A stretch of 64,000 nucleotides of DNA, from the NCBI RefSeq assembly GCF_019449565.1, contig NZ_JAGRPM010000083.1:1-64000 (forward strand), given 5' to 3'. Positions 8,009 through 17,022 of the stretch are shown here, in pieces. The translations under genes and the position numbers were made by a program. How positions within the stretch are numbered: position 1 is the first letter of the stretch; each line of letters opens with the position of its first letter. Under the pieces are notes generated by a model. The model did not search any database. It saw only the letters and a program-made list of their open reading frames with translations, and was not told where the DNA came from. The stretch is from Rhodoblastus sp. (lineage in GTDB: Bacteria; Pseudomonadota; Alphaproteobacteria; Rhizobiales; Beijerinckiaceae).

Positions 8009-9184
8009 ATGCTGATCAATTTTTTCGCCGCCCTGCGTGAAGCGCAGATCCCCGTGTCGCTGCGCGAATATCTGACCTTGTGCGAGGCGCTCTCCGTCGA
8101 TCTGGCCGACAAATCGGTCGAGGAATTTTATTTCCTCGCGCGCGCCTGCCTCGTGAAGGACGAGCGCAATCTGGACAAGTTCGACCGGGTGTTCGGCCAG
8201 ACCTTCAAGGGTCTTGAGTCCGGCGTCGATCTTGCCGAAAAGGCTGCAATTCCGGAAGAATGGCTGAAGAAGCTAGCGGAGAAATTCCTCACCGACGAGG
8301 AGAAGAAGCAGATCGAGGCGCTCGGCTGGGACAAGCTGATGGAGACGCTGAAAAAGCGTCTCGAAGAACAGAAAGAGCGTCATCAGGGCGGCGGCAAATG
8401 GATCGGCACGGCCGGAACCTCGCCCTTCGGCGCCTATGGCTATAATCCCGAAGGCGTGCGCATCGGCCAGGACGGCAATCGCAATTTTCGCGCAGTCAAG
8501 GTCTGGGACAAGCGCGAATTCAAGGATCTCGACGGCGATGAGGAACTGGGGCCACGCAATATCAAGATCGCCCTGCGCCGACTGAGGAAACTGGCCCGCA
8601 CCGGCGCCGCCGAGGAACTGGACCTCGAAGGCACGATCGGCGCGACGGCGCGGCAAGGCTTTCTCGACGTGAAATTGCGGCCCGAGCGACGCAATGCGGT
8701 CAAGGTGCTGCTGCTGCTCGATATCGGCGGCTCAATGGATTGGCATATCCAGCAGGTCGAAGGCCTTTTCGCCGCCGCCCGCAGCGAATTCAAGCATCTC
8801 GAACATTTCTACTTCCACAACTGCCTTTACGAAGGAGTCTGGAAGAACAACCAGCGCCGCCATTCGGAAAGAATGGCGACCTGGGACCTGCTCCACACTT
8901 TTCCGCATGATTACAAGCTGATCCTGGTGGGCGACGCCGCGATGAGCCCCTATGAGATCATGACGGAAGGCGGATCGGTCGAGCATTATAACGCGGAAGC
9001 CGGCAAGGTCTGGCTCGAACGCGCGCTGCAATGCTGGCCTCATACGGTCTGGCTCAACCCCACGCCCCACGAGCATTGGCGCTATACCCAATCGATCGGG
9101 ATGATCGAGCGCATCATGGAAAACCGCATGTTCCCCCTCACCCTCGAAGGAATCGAGGGCGCGATGAAGGAATTGACGCGGTAG
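8009..9184 (+). CDS. VWA domain protein, CoxE-like
   Basis: This CoxE-type von Willebrand A protein (391 residues from the chosen start) is the usual partner of MoxR ATPases. The N-terminal half is helical and charged. The VWA domain begins at about residue 225 with LLLLDIGGSMDWH, a DxGxS MIDAS motif that coordinates a divalent metal, and runs to near the C-terminus. ATG 8009 follows GGAAGG with good spacing and gives the conserved start MLINFFAALREA; the longer frame starting at 7973 lacks a ribosome-binding site. Cytoplasmic; no signal peptide or membrane segment. Its likely role is target recognition in a MoxR-VWA chaperone pair with 5522-6367. The client is unknown. Confidence 0.85.
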   Translation: MLINFFAALREAQIPVSLREYLTLCEALSVDLADKSVEEFYFLARACLVKDERNLDKFDRVFGQTFKGLESGVDLAEKAAIPEEWLKKLAEKFLTDEEKKQIEALGWDKLMETLKKRLEEQKERHQGGGKWIGTAGTSPFGAYGYNPEGVRIGQDGNRNFRAVKVWDKREFKDLDGDEELGPRNIKIALRRLRKLARTGAAEELDLEGTIGATARQGFLDVKLRPERRNAVKVLLLLDIGGSMDWHIQQVEGLFAAARSEFKHLEHFYFHNCLYEGVWKNNQRRHSERMATWDLLHTFPHDYKLILVGDAAMSPYEIMTEGGSVEHYNAEAGKVWLERALQCWPHTVWLNPTPHEHWRYTQSIGMIERIMENRMFPLTLEGIEGAMKELTR

Positions 9185-9230
9185 AACGGCGCGGTAATCC
9201 CGCGCCGCATAGGATATCAGCGCGTTCCGG

Positions 9231-10745
9231 TCACTGCTTGCCGTCGTTTGCTGACGCCGGTTTCGGCGCGGAATCCGTCCCCGTCTCCGGCTTGGGCTGC
9301 GACGCGTCGTCCGGCGTGGCGGATTCGGGCTTCGCGGGCTCAGGGGCCTGGGGTGCCGCAGGCTGGACTGCAGGCGCTGCAGGCTGACTCGGAGACGCCG
9401 CCGGCTCGACAGCAGGCGGGACCGAAGGCGCCGCAGGCTGGATCGCAGGCGCATCGACTTTCGCTGGAGCCGGCTCGGCAGCGGGCGCAGGCTCGACTTT
9501 CGGCGTCGCGCCAGCGGGCTCGCCGCCATCTAGCCTGATCACGGGAGAGGGCGGGGACGCCGGCGCAGACTCGGGCGCGGAGGCGGGCTCGGCCTTCGGC
9601 GGCGGCGCTGCGGGCTTCGGCATTTCGACGCCCGACGCCTTCAACACGGCGGCGGCCTGGATATATTCGATGAAATTCTTCGGGCAGATTTCGACGGCTT
9701 TGCGCACGAAGGCCAGGCCTTCGTCCTTGACGTTTTTGGCGAGACGCTCGGCGCCGATATAAAACTGCGCCTCGCATTGATCGCCGGGCGTTTTCGCCGC
9801 CGCGAGCGTGCTCTGGAGGTCGAGAGCGCCAAGATCATATTGCGCAACGGGCCAGGGCCAGGCGCCCTGCGTGAATTTCGCCGAATAGCGCTGCAATTCC
9901 GCTTTGCCTTCCGCTCCGCCCTTGGCCAGAAACAGCCAGAGACCCGGATAGGCGTTCTTCGGATCGATCTTCAGGGCCTGCCTGAATTCCTCGACCGCCC
10001 TGGCCTTGTCGCCCTTAACGTAAAAAGCGACGCCGCGATTGAAATGGGCGAAGGCGTTATTTGGCGAGAGTTCGATCGCGCGCGCATAATCGGCAAGCGC
10101 TGCGTCAAATTGGCCCTTGGCGAGATAGGCGCCGCCACGTGCGATAAAGACCGAGGCGCCATTGCCGCTCAGTTTGATCGCCTTGTCGTAATCCGCGAGA
10201 GCCTTGTCCGCCTCGCCCCTGGCCAGCAAGACATTGCCGCGATCGGAAAAGAGCGCCGCATTGTTCCCGCCGAGTTCGACCGCCTTGTCGTAATCGGCCA
10301 GCGCCCGGTCACCGTCTCCCTTGTCCTGATGGATCATGCCACGGGCCTGAAACGCGACGGCGTTCTTGGCGTCGAGTTGAATCGCCTTGTCGCAATCCGC
10401 GAGCGCCTTGTCCTGCTCGCCGAGTTTTTTCAGCGCGAAACAGCGGTTGGAATAGGCCCAGGCGATTTCCTGTCCCTTCCATTTGCCCGAATCGATCAGC
10501 TTGCCGCAGGCCTCGACCCGCGCCTTGGCGTCGACTCTGCCGTCGGAATTGGCGCAGGCGTCTGCTTCCGGCGATTTCGGCGCCGCCTTGAGCGACGGCA
10601 GCACGCGCGGCGTTACGAATTGATGGAGGGGATCCGACTGAAAATTAGGGCCGCCGCTCTCCGGAGCCTCGCTTTGCTGCGCGAATGCCGGCCCGGCAAG
10701 GGCCAGAGCGCCTGCCGCGGCCAGAAGCAAATCCGCAAATTTCAT
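9231..10745 (-). CDS. Secreted/periplasmic TPR protein with Pro/Ala-rich tail
   Basis: The 504-residue product has a Sec signal peptide (MKFADLLLAAAGALALAGPAFA). About five to six consecutive TPR units fill residues 90-290, with the recurring pattern ALADYDKAI.L..N...F..RG. After a less regular middle part comes a Pro/Ala/Glu-rich low-complexity tail of about 120 residues, probably disordered. ATG 10745 is chosen over one five codons upstream because GGGAGGG precedes it and the signal peptide begins there. TPR arrays mediate protein-protein contacts; the partner is unknown. It is transcribed away from the divergent phosphatase gene at 10953. Confidence 0.8.
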   Translation of the reverse strand: MKFADLLLAAAGALALAGPAFAQQSEAPESGGPNFQSDPLHQFVTPRVLPSLKAAPKSPEADACANSDGRVDAKARVEACGKLIDSGKWKGQEIAWAYSNRCFALKKLGEQDKALADCDKAIQLDAKNAVAFQARGMIHQDKGDGDRALADYDKAVELGGNNAALFSDRGNVLLARGEADKALADYDKAIKLSGNGASVFIARGGAYLAKGQFDAALADYARAIELSPNNAFAHFNRGVAFYVKGDKARAVEEFRQALKIDPKNAYPGLWLFLAKGGAEGKAELQRYSAKFTQGAWPWPVAQYDLGALDLQSTLAAAKTPGDQCEAQFYIGAERLAKNVKDEGLAFVRKAVEICPKNFIEYIQAAAVLKASGVEMPKPAAPPPKAEPASAPESAPASPPSPVIRLDGGEPAGATPKVEPAPAAEPAPAKVDAPAIQPAAPSVPPAVEPAASPSQPAAPAVQPAAPQAPEPAKPESATPDDASQPKPETGTDSAPKPASANDGKQ

Positions 10746-10952
10746 TTTTCCCTCCCGCAAAGCCCGGCGCGACGCCGATTCGAGGCGCCCCGCGCAGAAG
10801 CGTTAGCTTATAGCCCAACGGCGAAAAAGCCGAAAATGCGTTGCGGAAGCGTGAGCGCTCCCCTCCCTTGGGACGATCCCCTTTTGGCCCATAACAGGCG
10901 GCCGCGCAGCCGGTATTTCCAGTCTGTCAAATAGCCGTGCTAACTTGGCCTT

Positions 10953-11450
10953 ATGCGCCGCCTCATCCTCTTCCGCCATTCCGAAGCCGTCCATTCCTCC
11001 AGATTTCGCGACCATGAAAGGCCGCTGACCGATGCTGGCCGCAAGGACGCCGCCCATGCAGGCGCGCGTCTGGCGGAGCTAAATCTGCCGGTCGACCTCG
11101 TCCTGCTGTCTGATTCCCAGCGCACGCAGGAAACCTGGGAAATCGCCGGAACGCATTTGGAGGACGCGACGGAGAACCGCCTCGAAAAGCGCCTCTATGA
11201 AGCCGAGCGCCGCGACCTGATGGATCTGGCGCGCGCGCAACCGGACTCGGTCAAATGCTTAATCCTTGTCGGGCATAATCCCTCCATCGCGGAATTTGCC
11301 GCGCATTTTGCCGGAAGCGGCGAACGCGAGGCTCTCAAGCGTCTCGCCAAGGGCTTCCCGCCCAGCGGCATCGCCATTTTCGACATCGAAGATGCGGAAT
11401 GGCGGAAACTACGCTGGGGCGACGGAAGCCTGACCCATTTCCTGACCTGA
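10953..11450 (+). CDS. SixA-like histidine phosphatase
   Basis: This 165-residue histidine phosphatase superfamily member resembles SixA, which dephosphorylates phosphohistidine on signalling proteins. The N-terminal catalytic motif appears as LILFRHSEA (RHG-type, phosphohistidine H9), followed by the arginine-containing SDSQRTQETW. The second catalytic histidine is in LVGHNPSI. Length and spacing fit the SixA subgroup rather than phosphoglycerate mutases. No signal peptide, so cytoplasmic. It is monocistronic in appearance, with a divergent TPR gene upstream and an AT-rich spacer downstream. Confidence 0.85.
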   Translation: MRRLILFRHSEAVHSSRFRDHERPLTDAGRKDAAHAGARLAELNLPVDLVLLSDSQRTQETWEIAGTHLEDATENRLEKRLYEAERRDLMDLARAQPDSVKCLILVGHNPSIAEFAAHFAGSGEREALKRLAKGFPPSGIAIFDIEDAEWRKLRWGDGSLTHFLT

Positions 11451-11711
11451 CGGCGTCGAAAAGCCTCCACTTCACCGTAAACTTTTTATGAATTATTATT
11501 TTAAAATATTTAGTTACCATGTTTTTTTCAACGTTCGCGCGAGCGCTATCGCGCGCGACTTGAGCCAAACCATGCAATCCATTGTTCTGACGTTATTTTC
11601 GGACCTGACGCATCGCTGCGCCAAGAAATCGACGCGCCCCGGCTACCGCCCCGCCCTTTCGTGATTAAATAATCGGCAAGGGTTCAGCTCGAATCCGCGC
11701 CGGAGCTTGCC

Positions 11712-13214
11712 TTGTCCGCCCTGACCGATCTTTTCAGCGAAGCGCGCAACACCGCCGCCAGTCTCGCGGATGTCTTTTCCCGCGGGCGCGGGATGCGGCT
11801 GGGAGTCACCGGGCTGTCGCGGGCCGGCAAAACCGTGTTCATCACCGCCCTCGCTCAACAACTCACCACTCTCGCCCACGCCGCCGCCGAGGGCCGCAAG
11901 AACCCGCTGCCCGTGTTCCGCCTCGCCGCCGAGGGGCGGTTGTTTTCCGGGCGGCTGGAGCCCCAGCCCGACGATCATATCGCGCGCTTCGCTTTCGAGG
12001 ATCATGTCGCGGCCCTGACCGGCTCGGAGCCTTCCGGCGCCGACCGGCAATGGCCTCAATCGACCCGGCAGATCTCGGAACTGCGGCTGACGCTGGATTT
12101 CGAACGCCGCGAGGGCTTTCGGACCGGCCCGTCGCAATTCACCATCGACATTGTCGATTATCCGGGTGAATGGCTGCTCGACCTGCCGCTGCTGGAAAAA
12201 TCCTATCGCGATTGGTCGCGCGAGACATTCGAGACCAGCGCGGCCGCCGCGCGCGCGCCGCTCGCCGCCGAATGGCGCGGCTTTTCCGCCAGCCTCGACC
12301 CGGCCGGACCGGAGGACGAATTTTCCGCCCGGCGCGCGTCCGAATTATTCACCGACTATCTTCGCGCCGCGCGCTCCGACGCCTATGCCTTGTCCACGCT
12401 CCCGCCGGGGCGCTTCCTGATGCCGGGCGACCTCGAAGGCTCCCCGGCGCTGACCTTCGCGCCGCTGCCGCTGGTTGAAGGAGCCGAAATCGCCTCGGGC
12501 ACGCTGGCGGCGATGATGCAGCGGCGTTACGAGGCCTATAAGAGCCATGTCGTGAAGCCGTTCTTCCGCGATCATTTCTCGCGGCTGGACCGCCAGATCG
12601 TGCTGGTGGACGCCCTCGCCGCGCTCAATTCCGGGCCAGCCGCCCTGCGCGACCTGCAACATGCGCTCAATGACGTGCTCGCCGCCTTCCGCGTCGGGCG
12701 CGGCAATTCGCTGACGCGGCTGTTCCGGCCCAAGATCGACAAAATTCTGGTCGCTGCGACCAAGGCCGATCATCTGCACCACCTCAGCCACGACCGGCTG
12801 GAGGCCATCTTGCGGCAATTGACGGCGCGCGCCATTTCCCGCTCGGAATTTTCCGGCGCAAAGGTGGACGTCATCGCGCTCGCCGCCGTCCGGGCGACCC
12901 GGGAGGCCGCCGTGCGGCGGGGGCGCGAGACCATCGACGCCATCGTCGGCGTGCCGCTCGCCGGGGAAACCCTCGACGGCCAGACCTTCGACGGCGTCGC
13001 CGAGGCGGCGATCTTTCCCGGCCAGCTGCCGGTCGATCCGCGCGAGGCCTTTCGCGGCGACGCCCTGGCGCTGGCAGAGGGCGACGCCGATTACCGCTTC
13101 CTGCGTTTCCGCCCGCCCGTTCCCTCCTTCGGGCCGGATGGCGAACCCCTGCCGGCGCCCCATATCAGGCTGGATCGCGCCTGCCAGTTCCTGTTTGGAG
13201 ACCGGCTGTCATGA
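11712..13214 (+). CDS. ycjX: YcjX-family P-loop ATPase/GTPase (DUF463)
   Basis: YcjX is a stress-associated P-loop NTPase of unclear function; this copy has 500 residues, about the family length. Walker A is GLSRAGKT in the first 45 residues; DIVDYPGEWLLDLPLL corresponds to the conserved switch region, and KILVAATKADHL to the (N/T)KxD base-recognition motif. The start is TTG 11712, six bases after GGAG; no better ATG exists. The stop overlaps the ATG of the next gene by four bases (ATGA), so it is translationally coupled to ycjF, the usual family partner. Confidence 0.9.
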   Translation: MSALTDLFSEARNTAASLADVFSRGRGMRLGVTGLSRAGKTVFITALAQQLTTLAHAAAEGRKNPLPVFRLAAEGRLFSGRLEPQPDDHIARFAFEDHVAALTGSEPSGADRQWPQSTRQISELRLTLDFERREGFRTGPSQFTIDIVDYPGEWLLDLPLLEKSYRDWSRETFETSAAAARAPLAAEWRGFSASLDPAGPEDEFSARRASELFTDYLRAARSDAYALSTLPPGRFLMPGDLEGSPALTFAPLPLVEGAEIASGTLAAMMQRRYEAYKSHVVKPFFRDHFSRLDRQIVLVDALAALNSGPAALRDLQHALNDVLAAFRVGRGNSLTRLFRPKIDKILVAATKADHLHHLSHDRLEAILRQLTARAISRSEFSGAKVDVIALAAVRATREAAVRRGRETIDAIVGVPLAGETLDGQTFDGVAEAAIFPGQLPVDPREAFRGDALALAEGDADYRFLRFRPPVPSFGPDGEPLPAPHIRLDRACQFLFGDRLS

Positions 13215-14272
13215 GTGACGAGCCCAAATCGCGTCCCCGCGCCTTCCGCCTCGACGAGCTTGCCCCCGGCCAGAAGCGCGATTTCCTGCTGGAGGAAAGG
13301 CCCGATGCGTTTGAGGCGGAAGCGGCGCTGCTGGTCGGCGACGCCGCCGAACGGGCGGCGGAAGAGGCGCAGGCGCGCGGCTTCCTGCGCCGCGCGGCCT
13401 TTAGCTGGGGCGGGCTGCTGCTATCCTCGCTCGGCGGGCTTGCGGCCTTTTCCTTCGGGCTATGGCTGGACCAGCTGGTCGAATCCCTGTTCGCGCGGTC
13501 GGCAACGCTTGGCGCGCTTGGCCTCGGCCTTGCCGGTCTCGCCATTCTGGCCATTCTCGCGCTGATCAGCCGCGAAATGCTCGCCATCTTCCGCCAGCGC
13601 AAGATCGCGCTGCTTCACAAGGCGCTGGCGCTGGCCCATGAAACAGACGACCGCGAATTGGCGAGGGAAAAGATTGGCGAACTCGCGGCGCTTTATGAGA
13701 GCCGGCCGGAAACGTCAGGCGCCCGCCTGCATCTCGGAGAGCTGCGCAAGGACATCGTGGACGCCCGCGACCTGATCGACATCGCCGAACGGCGACTGAT
13801 GCCGGCGCTCGATTCGGCCGCACAGCGCGAGATCGCCTCGACCGCCAAACGCGTCTCGCTGGTCGCCGCGATCAGTCCGCGCGCCGCGATCGACATGATT
13901 TTCGTCGCCGCCATGGCGCTGCGCCTGATCCGGCGCATCTCCGAAATCTACGGCGGACGCCCTGGAATGCTGGGAGCGTGGCGGCTGGCGCGCGCCGTGG
14001 GCTCGCATCTCGCCATCACAGGCGGCATGGCTTTGGGCGACGGGCTCGCGCAGCAGATCATCGGCCACGGATTGGCGGCGAAAATCTCGGCGCGTCTCGG
14101 CGAAGGCGTGCTGAATGGCACGTTGACGGCCCGCATCGGCCTCTCGGCCATGTCGGTCTGCCGCCCCATGCCCTTCCTGTCGGAAAAACAGCCCGGCCTG
14201 CGCGACGTCGCGCCCTTCCTGTTCAGCGACGCCGGAAAAAGCGGGTCCGCCGTTTCCGAACGTCAGCCCTGA
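13211..14272 (+). CDS. ycjF: YcjF-family membrane protein (TIGR01620/DUF697)
   Basis: The 353-residue partner of YcjX has an N-terminal charged cytoplasmic part followed by two hydrophobic segments (around residues 68-88 and 98-120, the second being LGLGLAGLAILAILALI) and a C-terminal DUF697-like region with small-residue-rich helices (AITGGMALGDGLAQQIIGHG). In enterobacteria ycjX and ycjF form part of an envelope-stress-induced operon; the pairing is conserved here through the ATGA overlap. Its 3' end overlaps the convergent ferredoxin gene by 10 bases. Confidence 0.88.
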   Translation: MSDEPKSRPRAFRLDELAPGQKRDFLLEERPDAFEAEAALLVGDAAERAAEEAQARGFLRRAAFSWGGLLLSSLGGLAAFSFGLWLDQLVESLFARSATLGALGLGLAGLAILAILALISREMLAIFRQRKIALLHKALALAHETDDRELAREKIGELAALYESRPETSGARLHLGELRKDIVDARDLIDIAERRLMPALDSAAQREIASTAKRVSLVAAISPRAAIDMIFVAAMALRLIRRISEIYGGRPGMLGAWRLARAVGSHLAITGGMALGDGLAQQIIGHGLAAKISARLGEGVLNGTLTARIGLSAMSVCRPMPFLSEKQPGLRDVAPFLFSDAGKSGSAVSERQP

Positions 14273-14583
14273 CGGTCGGGCGTCTGGACGACGAGGCCGT
14301 CCAGCGCCTCTGTGATCGTGATCTGGCAGGACAGGCGGGAGTTGGGGAGCGGGTCCACCGCAAAGTCCAGCATGTCGGTTTCCATCGGGCTGGCCGCCGG
14401 CAATTTGTCGAACCATTCCGGCGCGACATAGACATGGCAGGTGGCGCAGGCGCAGGCTCCGCCACATTCGCCGAGGATTTCATCGATGCCGATCTTGACG
14501 GCTGTTTCCATCACCGTCATGCCCGGTTCCGCCTCAGCCTCGCGCCTCTCGCCGGTGGAGCTGACATAGACGACCTTGACCAT
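14263..14583 (-). CDS. 2Fe-2S ferredoxin, adrenodoxin type
   Basis: This 106-residue plant/vertebrate-type [2Fe-2S] ferredoxin, an electron donor to oxygenases or Fe-S assembly, has cluster ligands C40, C46, C49 (C-x5-C-x2-C) and C86; an extra cysteine, C44, sits within the loop. The acidic helix and the C-terminal strand (GLVVQTPDRQG) match the adrenodoxin/FdxB type. The start gives the family N-terminus MVKVVYVSSTG. No oxygenase or reductase gene is adjacent, so a general role is likely. Confidence 0.93.
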   Translation of the reverse strand: MVKVVYVSSTGERREAEAEPGMTVMETAVKIGIDEILGECGGACACATCHVYVAPEWFDKLPAASPMETDMLDFAVDPLPNSRLSCQITITEALDGLVVQTPDRQG

Positions 14584-14729
14584 AGAACAATTCCCGAATC
14601 TGGCGCTCGCGCGCCGCGTGCTGCGCCCTTCTAATGAGGATCGCCCTGCTTTGCCACCTTTGAGGACGACAAAATTCCGCGCCGCCGGCCATTAATTCGC
14701 CGGTTTTACGCGCCTCTTGCGCCGACGGT

Positions 14730-15038
14730 TCACTCGAACTCCCCCGAGTTCGGCGGGTTGAGGGTCAGAAAAGCGGCGCCGACCGTCTCCGGGGCATAGC
14801 CGCTGGCCGCCGCAAAATCCAGCAGGCTTCGCTCGTCGCCGGCGAGAAAGGTCAGGACGCCGCCCAGAAAGCCGGGCTCGCCCGCCGCCGCGCGCAAATG
14901 GCCAAGATCAAGCCCGGACAGGGCGAGAAAGCGCGATAGCCGCTCCGGGTCGCCGGCAATATGGCTCAGACCGGCGATGGCGATCTTTTCCGCCTCGTCG
15001 CGGTCAATTTTTCGGGGGACAGGAGGACGCAAAACCAA
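14730..15038 (-). CDS. DUF3572 family protein
   Basis: The 102-residue protein matches the DUF3572 family of alphaproteobacteria by its helical pattern (AEKIAIAGLSHIAGDPERLSRFLALSG; then FLGGVLTFLAGDE) and by its position next to divK, divergent from it. The function is unknown. The only reasonable start is TTG 15038. It has no signal peptide and is probably cytoplasmic. Confidence 0.8.
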   Translation of the reverse strand: MVLRPPVPRKIDRDEAEKIAIAGLSHIAGDPERLSRFLALSGLDLGHLRAAAGEPGFLGGVLTFLAGDERSLLDFAAASGYAPETVGAAFLTLNPPNSGEFE

Positions 15039-15163
15039 ACGAGACCTTTCATTCGTTCGATACCCTCAATACGTTCGGCGTAAATTTTCCATTCGTCAAT
15101 TTATGTCGCTTAAACATGTAAGAATCGGCCGAGAAAATCGCGTCCGAGGCCTGGCGAGGTGAA

Positions 15164-15535
15164 ATGAAAAAAACGGTCCTCATCGTCGAAGACAATGAGC
15201 TGAACATGAAGCTCTTCAACGACCTGTTGGAGGCGCATGGCTATACGACGGTGCAGACCAAGAGCGGCGTCGAGGCGGTCGGCCTCGCGCGCAGCCATCG
15301 CCCGAACCTGATCCTCATGGATATCCAGCTGCCGGAGGTATCCGGCCTTCAGGTCACGCAATGGCTCAAGGACGACCCGGACCTGGCCCATATCCCGGTG
15401 GTGGCCATCACCGCCTTCGCCATGAAGGGCGACGAGGAAAAAATTCGGCAGGGCGGCTGCGAGGCCTATTTGTCGAAACCGATCTCGGTCGTGAAATTTT
15501 TGGAAACGGTTCGGAATTATATTGGCGACAATTGA
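15164..15535 (+). CDS. divK: Single-domain response regulator DivK
   Basis: The 123-residue receiver-only protein has phospho-acceptor D53 (LILMDIQLP), acidic pocket E9/D10, conserved T (AITAFA) and lysine K105 (LSKP). DivK relays phosphorylation from PleC/DivJ-type kinases to control CtrA and asymmetric division. It starts seven bases after GAGGTG. pleD follows 38 bases downstream on the same strand, as in Caulobacter, supporting the name. Confidence 0.95.
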   Translation: MKKTVLIVEDNELNMKLFNDLLEAHGYTTVQTKSGVEAVGLARSHRPNLILMDIQLPEVSGLQVTQWLKDDPDLAHIPVVAITAFAMKGDEEKIRQGGCEAYLSKPISVVKFLETVRNYIGDN

Positions 15536-15573
15536 CCGCGGCGCTTGACGAAGCGCAGTGAAAGGACCGGCCC

Positions 15574-16941
15574 ATGACGGCCCGCGTATTGGTGGTTGAC
15601 GATCTCCTGCCCAATCTCAAGCTGCTGGAAGCGCGGCTGACAGCGGAATATTTCGACGTCGTCACCGCTACCAACGGGCCTGACGCGCTGAAGATCTGCG
15701 AGCGCGGCGAATGCGACATCGTCCTGCTCGACGTGATGATGCCGGGCATGGACGGCTTTGAAGTCTGCCGCAAGCTCAAGGCTAATCCGGCGACGCTGCA
15801 TCTGCCGGTCGTGATGGTCACGGCGCTCGACCAGACGGCGGACCGCGTGCGCGGCCTCGAAGCCGGCGCCGATGACTTCCTGACCAAGCCGATCGACGAA
15901 ATCGCCCTGATCGCCCGCGTCCGCTCGCTGTCGCGGCTGAAATTCGTGGTCGACGAATTGCGGACGCGCGCGGCGACCTCCGCCAATCTCGGCGTCACGG
16001 ACGCCACACGCCACACGCTCGACGACGGTCTGGGCGGGCGAATCCTGCTGGTGGACGACCGGCCCAATTCCGCGCAGCGGATCTGCGCCGCCCTGCGCGG
16101 CCCCTATGAGGTCGATGTCAATATCGACGCCCATGAATCGCTGTTTCGCGCCACCGAGCAGGATTATCAGGTCGTGATCGTCAGCCTCGGCCTCGCCCGG
16201 TTCGACGGCCTGCGCCTGTGCAGCCAGCTGCGCTCGGTCGACCGCACCCGTCACACGCCGCTGCTGATGCTGGCCGATCTCGAAGACCGCCAGCGCATCC
16301 TGCGCGGCCTCGATCTCGGCGTGAACGATTATCTCATCCGTCCCGTCGACAAGAACGAAATCCTCGCCCGCGTGCGGACCCAGGTGCGCCACAAGCGCTA
16401 TGCCGACAGCCTGCGCTCCAGCCTGCAGGCGGTGATGGAGCTGGCGGTGGTCGATCCCCTCACCGGCCTCAACAACCGGCGCTATCTCGAATCCCATCTT
16501 GCCGCGCTGCTGGATCAGGCAGCCCTGCGCGGGCGCTCGGTCTCGGTGATGATCCTCGACGTCGACCATTTCAAGCTTGTCAATGACGGTCACGGCCATG
16601 ACGTCGGCGACCAAGTGCTTAAAGGCTTCGCCGCGCGCGTAAAGCGCTCGGTGCGCGGCTCCGACCTGATGTGCCGGCTCGGCGGCGAGGAATTCGTCGT
16701 CGTGATGCCCGACACCAATCTGGCGACGGCGGAACTTGTGGCCGAGCGCATCCGCTCGTCGGTCGCGGGAACGCCCTTCCCCATCGAAGGCAGCGCGCAA
16801 TCGATTCCGATCACCGTTTCGATCGGGATCGCCGAATCGCCGGGCGTGGAAATTCCCGCCGCCTTCCTCAAGCGCGCGGATCAGGCGCTCTATCTCTCGA
16901 AGAACAGCGGCCGCAACCGCGTCACCGCGGCGGCAGCCTGA
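15574..16941 (+). CDS. pleD: Diguanylate cyclase response regulator PleD
   Basis: This 455-residue REC-REC-GGDEF protein makes cyclic di-GMP when phosphorylated. The first receiver has D53 (IVLLDVMMP). The second receiver (from about 153) lacks the phospho-acceptor (IVSLGLARFD), as expected of the PleD adaptor domain. The GGDEF domain has GGEEF at about residues 370-374, with the inhibitory RxxD site (RGSD, about 361-364) five residues upstream, so it should be catalytically active and product-inhibited. It is probably cotranscribed with divK. In many relatives rpmG follows; here an acyltransferase does. Confidence 0.96.
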   Translation: MTARVLVVDDLLPNLKLLEARLTAEYFDVVTATNGPDALKICERGECDIVLLDVMMPGMDGFEVCRKLKANPATLHLPVVMVTALDQTADRVRGLEAGADDFLTKPIDEIALIARVRSLSRLKFVVDELRTRAATSANLGVTDATRHTLDDGLGGRILLVDDRPNSAQRICAALRGPYEVDVNIDAHESLFRATEQDYQVVIVSLGLARFDGLRLCSQLRSVDRTRHTPLLMLADLEDRQRILRGLDLGVNDYLIRPVDKNEILARVRTQVRHKRYADSLRSSLQAVMELAVVDPLTGLNNRRYLESHLAALLDQAALRGRSVSVMILDVDHFKLVNDGHGHDVGDQVLKGFAARVKRSVRGSDLMCRLGGEEFVVVMPDTNLATAELVAERIRSSVAGTPFPIEGSAQSIPITVSIGIAESPGVEIPAAFLKRADQALYLSKNSGRNRVTAAAA

Positions 16942-17022
16942 GCCGAGCCGCAGAACGCCATACGCGGGACGCTCCACGCCTCTTGCGTCCTATCGTCGCA
17001 GGCGTTTGTTTGAGATGGAACG

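Noticed and set aside
11451..11711. AT-rich patch downstream of the SixA-like gene as a candidate sRNA or terminator
   Set aside because: There is no stable hairpin followed by T residues, and no promoter pair; the base composition alone is not enough.
15111..15128. Possible CtrA site (TTAA-N7-xGAA) upstream of divK
   Set aside because: Only the first half-site matches TTAA; the second half departs from the TTAA consensus, so it is too weak to list.
15517..16977. 486-codon minus-strand frame over pleD
   Set aside because: PleD is complete on the plus strand with all catalytic motifs; the antisense frame is a codon-bias artefact.
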